64,000 nucleotides of DNA from Candida dubliniensis CD36 (lineage: Eukaryota > Ascomycota > Pichiomycetes > Serinales > Debaryomycetaceae). The position numbers were made by a program, and so were the translations under genes. The notes under the pieces were generated by a model. That model saw only the letters and a list, made by a program, of their open reading frames with translations, was not told the origin of the DNA and searched no databases. Where the stretch lies: positions 558,001-622,000 of the forward strand of contig NC_012866.1 in the NCBI RefSeq assembly GCF_000026945.1, read 5' to 3'. How positions within the stretch are numbered: the first letter of the stretch is position 1; every line of letters begins with the position of its first letter. This document shows, piece by piece, positions 10,285 to 20,965 of this stretch.

Positions 10285-10966
10285 GGAGTAAATGAAATGT
10301 TTTTGTAATTTAATTTAAATATTTATACAAGAATGATATTAAGATAATTGAAATTGAATGAGGATGATTTTGAAGTAGTTATATGATTGGTTGATAATTG
10401 TTTTATAGACAGGATATAGATATAACTTAAATGATAAATATGAATTGATCTATTAATGCAAATGATAGTAGTAGTAGTAGTAATATTAGTAATAATAATG
10501 TTATGGTAATGGATATGGATATGGATATGGATATGGATAATGTTAATGAAAAAGAAACAGTGGGATCAGTTTATAAGGATTGAAAAAGAAGAAAATTTTT
10601 CAATTTGAGTTTCAACAATTGAAAGAGGAGCGACAGAAAGAGAAAGAGAGAGAGAACAGATCAATTATGTTGGGCGTGTGCGGTGTAAAATTAGTGCCAG
10701 AGTAACATTCAAATTGGCACCACTGGGAGTGATTACTTTGCACGAGTATTAGGCCGCAGCTACCACCACCACCACCACCATTGTTCTGTACGACATATTA
10801 CACGACATTTACAACATTTACGACATTTACAGATTGTTATTGTTATTGTTTGTGTTTTAGTCGCTGTCGTGTAAATCAAAAACTTTCCTCTTTTAGTTCT
10901 CTTTCTTTCTTTCTTTTACAACCACAACCATTTTTATATCTTATATCAATTGATGCCCTTTCTTTA
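10285..10966. promoter_or_regulatory. Divergent LSM12 / FAR11 intergenic region
   Basis: The gap of 682 bp holds a TAG/GTA run (about 10467-10482), a GATATG microsatellite (10508-10539) inside a 26-codon ATG frame (10503-10583) of doubtful meaning, an AG-rich patch (10620-10660), and a CACC/ACA-rich stretch from 10761. The last 186 bases stay open in the FAR11 frame but contain no ATG before 10967; the frame there can begin only with TTG at 10781, so I treat this as 5' leader. Confidence 0.5.
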
Positions 10967-11116
10967 ATGCAACAAGAAGAATTAATTCTGATTGATAAAT
11001 TAGAAGATCAAATCATTGATCATCCTGATGCTTCTACTAAAAAAGATCTTCATGAATCACTTGATGAAACATTTCAAAAAAAATTAAACGCCAGAGCTCA
11101 ACAAATTAAATCAACC

Positions 11117-11149
<33 letters not shown>

Positions 11150-13933
11150 AACAATAACAACAACAACAACAATTATCAACAGTCAAAAGGTCAACATAGA
11201 AATTTAAATCAAGATTCTCCTTCAAATATAAATTATCAATTTCTTATAACTAAATCACATTTAAATTATACTTATTCTGATTATAATCTCTTACAACAAG
11301 AAATTTGTGAATGGTTTTCAATAAATGATTTTAAATCCCTTGGTGGATTAAATAATCTTACTATAAATTATGCTCAGGAAACTGACAAGGTAACTAGTAT
11401 ACATGAATTGATAAACAATTTACTACCCAGTAAAAGAATTGATGAAATATCTACTAATACATTGAAAGCAATATTATATTATAGTTTTGGTGAATATGGT
11501 AATAAACAATCTATTTCGGATCAATTAGAAAGTATTAAACAAAATAATATCCAACTCATACATAATAAATTATATCAACCATTAATTAAAATGATTCAAA
11601 ATTTCTTTATTGATAGAATATCATATGATAAAACTAATCACTTGAATTCAAAATCATCTACATTATCAATAAAACAACAAGAATCAATTTATTTTACTAT
11701 ACTCACATTATTATATTTTATGATTAATGTTTACATATCACTTGATGATCACGAAAGTACTATAGGTGAGTTTAAAAAGTATTTGGCTGAAACAGATTTT
11801 TTAACTTCATTATTAACATTTATTGAACATTGGAAATGGTATCCCAATAATTGTTATCGTATAAGATATTTAATATTAATGGTTAATAAACTTGTATTAT
11901 TGGAATTGGGTGATTCAAATCATATGAAACAATGTGATGAATTTTTAGTAAAATTACATCATGTTAAAAATAAACCAACAAAAGAATCACTGGATTCAAA
12001 TTTAACTTGTTCACCATTAGATTATTTTGTTTTCCGACAAGATTTACTTGATAAATATCCACTTTATGATGAAACGGAATTAAAACCATATGATTTCCAT
12101 AATTTAAAGAAATCCTTGGTGCTGGATGATAATGATAATACTGACAGTGATACATCAAGTATTCATAGTCATTCTAGTACTATTGAAGGGAAATATAAAT
12201 ACTTTATGGCATTACATAATTCATCCAATTCACTTTCTAATTTGATTGAAACCCCCAAGACTAATAAATCTCATACCATTTATGGTCAATTACCTACTCA
12301 AACAGTTCATTTAGCTACTCCAGTACCTTCACCAACTTTAGCAGCATCAGATTATATGTCTGGAGGAGAGAAAATTCGTAAATCATATCAAGTCAATCAA
12401 GCCATGCCGATGATTTATCCTAACAACAACAACAACAAACTTGATAATCTACCATTACCTATAAGAGAAGCCGATGAAATATTGAAAAAATCTATATATG
12501 AAAGTTACTCTATAAAAAGATTATGGAATGAACGAGATTATTTTATAAAACAAGAACGTGGATTTGCTGATGGATATAATAAACCTAATAAAAATGATAT
12601 TGATGAATTTGATTATAATTTCAATGAATTGAGACAAAAATATCCCACAAAAGCTCTGGTGATTGATACACTTGAAAGAATTGAGAATTTATATTTACAA
12701 AATTTATGTCGATTGAATACTATAGTTGAAGTTTTTATGGAAACTATTAAAGTGAATCGATTAGATTATAATTTAAATTTTGCTGAATTGGAATTAAATC
12801 AAAAACCCAATTCTTCTCATCGTGATGAAGCAATTCAAAAGAAAATTGAAATGGTATTAATACTGCAATTGGAAGTTAATAATGCTAAAGAATTAACTTT
12901 AAAAGCCACATCAAGTTTAATTTTAAATTTATTGAAATGGTTTAAAATAAGTCATATTTTGAAATCATATTATTTTTCTTCATTATTATTTGATCAACAA
13001 TTTTTTGCTGTATCATTGGAATATCTTAGTCGTTGTTTTAATAATGCTAATTTACAAAGTATGACCAAACAAAAGAAAGATGAATTAACTGAATATGAAA
13101 TACTAATTAATCAAAATAAATTAATGAACCCTAAAATATCTTTACCTAATGGGGATTTTTTCAACAATTGTTTATCAAATACCAACAACCTGGGAACTAA
13201 GTATACTTTTAATTTTATCAACAAAACTTTTATACTGTCATTACCAGATAAACTTGATTCCAATAATATTAAACATGTTTATATTAATACTTTTAATGAT
13301 AATTTTGCCCATATATTAAGTAATATGTTAAATATTACTAACAAGATATTAATTAAAAATCAATCACAAAGGATATTTACTTTTAATGATTTAAAACCTT
13401 CAGAATTATATAAAATGATCTTAATTAATTATGATTGTCAACCATTTAATAAACCAATTTTGAAAACTTTGAAAAAATTGATTCCGTATCAAGGTAGGAA
13501 ATGGAAATCTTCTAATATGGATTTAATAAGTCAAATTTATTTAAATTTAAAATTATCAATGAAAGATAATTGGTTAAGTGGTAAAGATTTAGAAAGTGAT
13601 TTTAATAATTCTTATGATCAAGAAATAGCTTTAAGAGGTTTATTACAATTTTATAATATGAGAAATTATCCTTTACAAATGAATAAAATTGGTTATAGAA
13701 TTAATCATGATATAATGAATATTCCTCAATTAGATTTAAATGAAATGAATAGAATTGATTATGACGAAGATGAAGATTATTATGATGGTAATTATAATGA
13801 TAATGAGAATGAGAATGACAATGACAATGACAATGACAATGATGCCAATGCTAATGCTAATGATACCAATACTAATGATACTAATGATACTAATAGTAAT
13901 GATAATGGTACTGAAGATGGTGAATTGATTTAA
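10967..13933 (+). CDS. FAR11: Far11/STRIP-family subunit of the STRIPAK complex
   Basis: From its first ATG the protein has 988 residues. The C-terminal domain is diagnostic of STRIP1/Far11 (DUF3402): IPYQGRKWKSSNM, IYLNLKL, DNWLSGKDLESDF and QEIALRGLLQFYNMRNYP follow in the family order. The middle has the second family block (ATPVPSPTLAASDY, LPIREADEIL, IKRLWNERDYF). The N-terminal N1221 domain lies at about residues 85-340. Far11 scaffolds the yeast STRIPAK-like complex with Far8 and PP2A and acts in pheromone arrest and TORC2 signalling. PolyN near residues 50-66 and an acidic Asp/Asn repeat at the extreme C terminus (13,770-13,920) are low-complexity additions. The frame remains open 186 bp upstream, but only from a TTG, so 10967 is preferred. 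Confidence 0.92.
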
Positions 13934-14186
13934 TAAAGAAAGTTATATTGATTGCGTGTATGTACCAAAAAATCCAGAATAAAAAAAATTTTTTTTTTTT
14001 TTTTTTCTTTCTTTTAATAATTGAAGGAAGAAACGACATCAACACCAACACCAACACTAACTAATTTTTGTCTGGTTAATTGGAAATTTAATTCAACAAT
14101 CTTTCTCTTTCTTTCATTATAATTCAAATATAAATAAGAATCATATACTTATCCATTAATTTTTAAAACATTAAACAATTACAGAC

Positions 14187-14639
14187 ATGGTTAAATTAAC
14201 TCAAATTGACGACGAAACTCAACAACAATTTGAAAATCAATCAGTTGCTAAAAACAATCATATTATTGATGAAGCTAGTTCCGAAGAAGAATCCGATGAT
14301 GATGATGAATCAGATCTTGATGATTTTGATTTTGAAAATGAAACATTATTAGAAAGAATTGTTGCTCTTAAAGATATGGTTCCACCAGAACAAAGAGAAG
14401 CCATATATAATTTATCATCAACTTTACAAGGTTTATTTAAATCTAGTGTTCAAAATGGGGGAAAATTTTTATGGACATTAACTTCAAGTTCTTTATTATT
14501 AGGAGTTCCTTTAGCTTTAGCAATTTTATCAGAAACTCAATTACAAGAAATGGAAAGAGGTATGTCATTAGAAAAATCTGCTCAAGATGTTTTAGCTCCT
14601 GGATCTGAAGCTGCATTTGGAAATGAAAATAAGAAATAA
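14187..14639 (+). CDS. TOM22: Mitochondrial import receptor Tom22
   Basis: The 150-residue protein has the Tom22 plan. An acidic cytosolic domain (EEESDDDDESDLDDFDFE, residues 33-50) binds presequences. A conserved amphipathic stretch follows (ETLLERIVALKDMVPPEQR). A single membrane anchor lies at about residues 94-114 (KFLWTLTSSSLLLGVPLALAI), and a short intermembrane-space tail begins with ETQLQEMERG. Tom22 is the central receptor and organiser of the TOM core next to Tom40. The ATG at 14187 is preceded by an A-rich leader and gives the normal length. It lies 253 bp after FAR11 on the same strand and converges on EPT1, 175 bp away. The partner receptor Tom70 is encoded upstream in this window. 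Confidence 0.95.
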   Translation: MVKLTQIDDETQQQFENQSVAKNNHIIDEASSEEESDDDDESDLDDFDFENETLLERIVALKDMVPPEQREAIYNLSSTLQGLFKSSVQNGGKFLWTLTSSSLLLGVPLALAILSETQLQEMERGMSLEKSAQDVLAPGSEAAFGNENKK

Positions 14640-14814
14640 AAGAATGCAATAGAATTGAAGCAAACTTTTATCTAAACAACTTGTAAATAAAAGAAAAGAA
14701 AAGAAAATAATTCAAATATATATCTAAAGCTTTATATTTATAATTATATTAATCTAAAAAAGGAAAAAAAAAAAGCACCATAATAGTAAGCAAGTAAACA
14801 AACAAAATATCACT

Positions 14815-16008
14815 TTAGTTTATCTTTTTATGCTTAATTGATAATGCATAAATATCTAAATAAGTAGTAATTTCAGTAATCACTTCAGCAACAAAAACTC
14901 CATGAATACCTAAAGTTATTCCACAACCCAACCAACTGATTGCATGTAATACTTTAGCAGTACCATAACCATAAATATCAATTAAAATTTTACTTAAAAT
15001 TAATTGACCAATAGGAACAAACATTGGATATTGAATAAATGGGAATTCTTGTAATGTTAAATGAGCCAAAATGATTCTTCCAACAGAAAATGCAATGGTA
15101 CAACCAATAGAAATAACCAATGGGAATCCATAATCATAAAGAATTTGTGGATAACTCCATAAAAGTAAGAAAACAAATCCATAATAAATGAAAAATGGAT
15201 ATAATCCTTTATAAGCTTGATAAGTTTCTTTTTCACTTGATTCATCATTTTTATCATTATTGTTTTTTTGATAATGTTTAGAAACATTAAACATGGCAGA
15301 AGCAATATTGAAATATAATGAAGTTAAACCAATTATGGTATAAATAATTGATGTATCAACTTTATAATAACCATAACCTAAACTTGTTAAATTCAATTCA
15401 AATAATTCAATTGTCCAAATATCGGGACCAAAAATCCCTGTAATGATATAAACAATACAAATCATTAATATACCTTCAACTGGTCCACTAAATTTACTTA
15501 AAAATAATGTATGAGTATGATATTCTTCCCAAGTTGAAGTATAAAAATTACAAACAGATGCAAATTGACTTAATATTAATAATCCTCCATATCCCATTTT
15601 TAAAACACTAGCAAAAATAAATGTCCCCAATGTTGTATTAATGGCATCAATTGAATGATCAAATAATTCTCCTAATGGACCACTTTGACCCGTTCTACGA
15701 GCATGACATCCATCACATCCATCAAATGTTTGATACATAAATAATCCAAAGGCATAAAAAAAATAACACCAAGTTGGTTGAGTTTCATTTAAATAAGGAT
15801 CATAATAAAATACTGTTAATAAATTACCAATAATGAAAAATAATCCTAATAAAGTAACAACATTAGGGGCCATTGATAAAGGGAAAATTTGTACAAAAAA
15901 ATTCCACCATTTTTTCAAAATATATTGAGATATAATTGAATGATCTTCTGATGAATATTTGTATAATTTCAAATTTTGTAACTTGTTAGTTGGAATGAAA
16001 AGTCCCAT
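14815..16008 (-). CDS. EPT1: CDP-alcohol phosphotransferase (choline/ethanolamine phosphotransferase)
   Basis: The 397-residue membrane protein transfers phosphoethanolamine or phosphocholine from the CDP-alcohol to diacylglycerol, the last step of the Kennedy pathway in the ER. The family motif DG-x2-AR-x8-G-x3-D-x3-D is complete at residues 99-121: Asp99, Gly100, Ala103, Arg104, Gly113, Asp117 and Asp121. Several hydrophobic stretches (for example about 51-68, 80-93, and 275 onward) fit the multi-pass fold, and length equals yeast Ept1/Cpt1 (391-393 residues). The opening MGLFIPTNKLQNLKLYKYSSEDHS matches the family start. Sequence alone does not tell me whether ethanolamine (EPT1) or choline (CPT1) is the preferred substrate, so the symbol is tentative. 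Confidence 0.85.
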   Translation of the reverse strand: MGLFIPTNKLQNLKLYKYSSEDHSIISQYILKKWWNFFVQIFPLSMAPNVVTLLGLFFIIGNLLTVFYYDPYLNETQPTWCYFFYAFGLFMYQTFDGCDGCHARRTGQSGPLGELFDHSIDAINTTLGTFIFASVLKMGYGGLLILSQFASVCNFYTSTWEEYHTHTLFLSKFSGPVEGILMICIVYIITGIFGPDIWTIELFELNLTSLGYGYYKVDTSIIYTIIGLTSLYFNIASAMFNVSKHYQKNNNDKNDESSEKETYQAYKGLYPFFIYYGFVFLLLWSYPQILYDYGFPLVISIGCTIAFSVGRIILAHLTLQEFPFIQYPMFVPIGQLILSKILIDIYGYGTAKVLHAISWLGCGITLGIHGVFVAEVITEITTYLDIYALSIKHKKIN

Positions 16009-18400
16009 TTTGAATTGTCCAATAATTATTGTTGTTATTGTTGTTGTTTTGAAATTTTGAAATTATTGATTAAGTTGGATTGGATTGGATTGAATTGGAT
16101 TGGATTCGATTGGATTGGATTCGATTGGATTGAATTGAATTGGGTTGCTCTGCTTATCTCTTCTTCACTACAGAATGATTATAATCAGCTTTGAAAAAGC
16201 TTCTTCTGTTATATATATATATATATATATCAATTTCCAATAAATCAAACAAGTAAAAAGCAAATAAGAAAAAAAAAAATTTTGTTAAGAAATTTTTGGT
16301 GATGTTTTCAATTCATTAATTTTCCAAACTTTGTTGATGTCGTGGGAAAAAGCACAATGAGAAGAAGTTAGACAAAAACAACATCGTGGGCTATCAACCA
16401 ACAAATGGTGATCTATACTACATTATAATTTAATTAAATAAGAAAACTGACGGTTAATGGATCAAGGGGTGGGGGTGGGGTGGGGGGGACAGTAAAGTAA
16501 ATTATTGTTAAACAATAAAAGTTGTGGTGGATCTTTATAATATTGGAAAATTAATGCAAGATAATAATAATAATAATAACGGACCAACTACAACTAGTTA
16601 CAATAAGGTAAGCCGATAGATTATTGTGGAAGTGATAGCAAGGAAGTGGAGGGGGAGCAAGAAGAATGATTAATGTAGAATAAGTAACATCAAGAAGTTT
16701 CAAATGCCAAATGTAAGAAATTATTATTTGATTCATATAAAATAAATTATTCAATTTCTTTTTCTTCACTTCTCCCCATCTTAAATGAATAATAATAATA
16801 TTAATAATAAATGTGTCAAATGATCAATTAAAGGGCCCAATTATTAATCTCTTCCCCCTAACCTCTAAACAGCACTGTCGTGTCATAATAATATATTGTA
16901 TATGAAATACCATGTTGTAGATATCGTTTCTTTATTCTGATTAATCTTTGGAGGTTCTTTTCAAAAAAAAAATAACCAATACTTCACAAATAATCTTTCA
17001 TTTACTTTTGATTCTAAATATAAATTTAATAATACTTGTGCTGATAACGAGTCTGTATTAATTGTGATTTCTCAAAAAGCAACAACTATAGAATCAAATA
17101 GATATAAATGAGATTAAAAAGTTCAATATATAATTGGATGGTTGGATATCTGTGTCATGGTGAAAAAGGATATTAGCACCTATATGGCCCATTATTATAA
17201 TAATATGTGAAATTGTTTGGATTAGTGAAATCTAAATGAAAGTATGGATAATACTTGGGTGTAAAATTTGATGATAATTCATTGCAAAATCAAAACCAAA
17301 AAAAAAAAAAAAAGAATTTACAAATAGTAAATAAATGTTGAAAAAAAAATCTATTCTAATAATAAGTCAATTAATATTGATTTTTGATTGATTTATCAAT
17401 AAAGACCTTTTCTTTTCTTTTCTTTTCTTTTGTTTACGTTGATGTTATTATTCATGATAATTCTATCCATCTATCTACAATTATGGTACCAGAAAAACAA
17501 AAACGATAAAGAACAAACTATGAATAGTATAGAACAAACAGACAAACAAAGAATAAATAAATAGTTTGAATGAATAATGACGAAACTGGATCTGTATGCT
17601 TCAATTGATGAACATATTTTCCCTTTGATATACGTTTCAAGAGCAATTTATTGGCAATAAGGAAAAACTATAACAAGGTTTCTTTTAATCAATTATATTT
17701 AACAACCTATATCTTATAAGCCATCCAATGGTGAATAATAGAGAAAACCCTACAAATTTTGATAGTTGGATACAAAATTACTAATGTATTGATTATTATT
17801 AGAACTCCAATCTTAATTTAATCAATCAATCAATAAAACCACTTACCTAACATCAAGATGGATAGATACAAATATACATGCCTCACCCATTTGAAAAATC
17901 CATTATTTCATGCATACTAATTGATCATAAAAACTTTGACTGTTGATTTATCTATTCAATTAATGGGTAAGATGATTTATTGATCCAATTTTTAATCTTG
18001 ATTCCAAACGAAAAAAAAAGCCACATCAATCCTGTTTGATAGTCAGCGTATATAAAATAACAATCTTAAAATATTATAACCATTAGTGACATTTATGATA
18101 TGTTAAACATGAAGTATTTTAACTCTATCTCTGGTTATTAGGTTGCAAGACAGTACAAAGAATCTTGAATGCTGTAAAGAATAATCCATTAAGTAAGTGT
18201 ATTTATATCTCTTTCGATATAATATCACCTTTGTAAATGGCAATGTAGTAATATGTAGATTAATACACTTGTTGGTTCATTTTTTATAGGCATAATGACT
18301 GCGAAAACAGTATTTTATGAGAAATTTTTCCCCCAGTCGGGTAAATTTAATTCTAAACCATCAGAAAACTTCATTCCCTTATTTCCAATTCTTTTTTTTT
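16009..18400. other. Gene-free intergenic region
   Basis: About 2.4 kb between the EPT1 start and the 423-bp repeat array. Short frames exist but none has family resemblance. It contains the GGATT microsatellite listed separately, a TA repeat (about 16210-16230), a G-run (about 16466-16488), a TTTTC repeat (about 17408-17430) and several A-runs. No tRNA-like box pair was found by eye. Confidence 0.5.
16076..16145. repeat. GGATT/GAATT pentanucleotide microsatellite
   Basis: About 14 units of TTGGA with scattered variants (TTGAA, TTCGA) lie 70 bp upstream of the EPT1 start codon, within its presumed promoter or leader. Confidence 0.8.
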
Positions 18401-18404
18401 CAGT

Positions 18405-20455
18405 AAAGAGTTCTGCCGGGTAGGGTTTATACAGGCTAAAATCTGACAAAATTTGACCATATTCTTTTATTACATTAAATAGTAGAAAATGAGCTCCTGA
18501 TTTCAACGGTACCATTATTTTCACTGTAGCACAAATATTGGGCGAGTTATAGCAAATTTGATTTTCCAGAAACACATAATAAAGACAGAATCCATCAAAA
18601 AAATAAATTACATCAGTCTAGCCGGGTAGACTTTATGTATGTGAAAATCTGACCCTAATGTTTTATGATATCAAATGATGGAGAATGAAATTCTGACTTC
18701 AACGGTACTATTCGTTCCACTGTAGCATTAATATTGGGCGAGTTATAGCAAAATTTGTTTTTTTGGAACTCTTAAGTCAGCAAGTTTGAGATTTTGAAAA
18801 ATTTTTGAAATTTTTTCAGAAACCAAGAATGAAGGTAAAACCCACCAAAAAAAATTCACACCAAAATCAAAAATTGGACCATATTCTTTTATGACATTAA
18901 CTAATGGAAAATGAGCTCCTGATTTCAATGGTGCCATTATTTTCAACGTAGCACAAATATTGAGCAAGTTATAGCAAATTTGATTTTCCAGAAACACATA
19001 GTAAAGACAGAATCCATCAAAAAAATAAATTACATCAGTCTAGCCGGGTAGACTTTATGTAGGTGAAAATTTGACCATAGCATTTTATGATATCAAATGA
19101 TGGAGAATGAAATTCTGACTTCAACGGTACTATTCGTTCCACCGTAGCATAAATATTGGATGAGTTATAGTAAAATTTGTTTTTTTGGAACTCTTAAGTC
19201 AGCAAGTTTGAGATTTTGAAAAATTTTTGAAATTTTTTCAGAAACCAAGAATGAAGGTAAAACCCACCAAAAAAAAATTCCCACCAAAATCAAAAATTTG
19301 ACCCTAATGTTTTATGACATTAACTAATAGAAAATGAGCTCCTGATTTCAATGGTGCCATTATTTTCAACGTAGCACAAATATTGAGCAAGTTATAGCAA
19401 ATTTGATTTTCCAAAAACACATAGTAAAGACAGAATCCATCAAAAAAATAAATTACATCAGTCTAGCCGGGTAGACATTATGTATGTGAAAATCTGACCC
19501 TATTGTTTTATGATATCAAATGATGGAGAATGAAATTCTGACTTCAACGGTACTATTCGTTCCACTGTAGCATTAATATTGGGCGAGTTATAGCAAAATT
19601 TGTTTTTTTGGAACTCTTAAGTCAGCAAGTTTGAGATTTTGAAAAATTTTTGAAATTTTTTCAGAAACCAAGAATGAAGGTAAAACCCACCAAAAAAAAA
19701 TTCCCACCAAAATCAAAAATTTGACCCTAATGTTTTATGACATTAACTAATAGAAAATGAGCTCCTGATTTCAATGGTGCCATTATTTTCAACGTAGCAC
19801 AAATATTGAGCAAGTTATAGCAAATTTGATTTTCCAAAAACACATAGTAAAGACAGAATCCATCAAAAAAATAAATTACATCAGTCTAGCCGGGTAGACA
19901 TTATGTATGTGAAAATCTGACCCTATTGTTTTATGACATTAAATGATACAGAATGAAATTCTGACTTCAACGGTACTATTCGTTCCACTGTAGGACAAAT
20001 ATTGGATGAGTTATAGCAAAATTTGTTTTTTTGTAACTCTTAAGTCAGCAAGTTTGAAATTTTGAAAAATTTTTGAAATTTTTTCAGAAACCAAGAATGA
20101 AGGTAAAACCCACCAAAAAAAAATTCACACCAAAATCAAAAATTTGACCATATTCTTTTATGACATTAACTAATGGAAAATGAGCCCCTGATTTCAACGG
20201 TGCCATTAGTTTCAACGTAGCACAAATATTGGGTGAGTTATAGCAAATTTGATTTTCCAGAAATGCATAGTAAAAGCAGTGCTTTGCAAAAAAAATAAAT
20301 TACATCAGGTCTGCCGGGTATGATCCATATATAGGTAAAAATCTGACCAAATTTTTTTGATGACATTAAATGATGGAGAATGACTCGCTGATTTCAATAA
20401 TACCATTGGTTTCAACATAACTCAAATACTGGGTGAATTATAGCCGATTGTATTT
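18405..20455. repeat. Tandem repeat of about 423 bp built from alternating diverged monomers
   Basis: The marker CATCAGTCTAGCCGGGTA recurs at 18611, 19033, 19456, 19879 and (degenerate) 20303, spaced 422, 423, 423 and 424 bp. Inside each unit two related monomers alternate. One has GAGCTCCTGATTTCAA (18491, 18913, 19336, 19759, 20182); the other has GAAATTCTGACTTCAA (18687, 19109, 19532, 19955, degenerate near 20382). The offsets are 196 and 226-227 bp. Both share the tail '(C)AAATATTG..(C/G)AGTTATAGCAAA'. The outermost copies are the most diverged, as expected when central copies are homogenised. Minus-strand frames of about 85 codons in it recur with the repeat and have no recognisable family. 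I do not recognise this element. Confidence 0.88.
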
Positions 20456-20960
20456 TGAGGACATAGATGTATGCAAAGATGAGGATTTCGTTCGAAACCT
20501 GCAGATACTTAGACATCAAATAATAACAGAATTGTTGATCAATATAACGAAAGTACATTTGAACCATAAAAAAACAAGCTTTATTATAATCACAATCATA
20601 ATTTCTCCTGCTGTGTAATACTTTAGCTAGATGTATTAATATCAATGTGGTTGGTTACCAAGCTTATAGTACAAACATAGTGTAGACAATAAGAAATGAG
20701 AAAAAGACCAGCAGCACCCTCCAAAAATAAAGCAGAGTTGTCTTGAGAAGGGAAGAGCAGCAATGATTCAACCTAGTGGCTATTGTTTATGGACTGAGAA
20801 AATAAAGATATAGTTTCTGCTAAACACAAATGAAGCAAAAGTGGCAAACACATGTTAATTGTCTCAATTGACTAGTAGCAAGTAGTAGACATTAACTTCA
20901 AACAAAGAAACTAACACCCTCCACAATATGTATAATGTCAGTAATGTTCTAATCAGCAAT
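20456..20960. other. Unassigned spacer after the 423-bp array
   Basis: About 500 bp with no recognised gene or repeat. Overlapping 61- and 77-codon frames on opposite strands have no supporting features. Confidence 0.35.
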
Positions 20961-20965
20961 GAAAT

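Noticed and set aside
10503..10583. 26-codon frame (MVMDMDMD...) between LSM12 and FAR11
   Set aside because: Produced by the GATATG microsatellite; no sign of selection.
10781..10966. 62-residue N-terminal extension of Far11
   Set aside because: The frame would have to begin at a TTG; the sequence is Thr/Phe/Ser low complexity without family match, so the first ATG at 10967 is used.
13957..14186. Possible 5'-leader intron of TOM22 (GTATGT near 13957, CTAAC near 14057, ACAG just before the ATG)
   Set aside because: The elements are present, but the branch-to-acceptor distance is long and the donor lies directly behind FAR11; there is no positive evidence.
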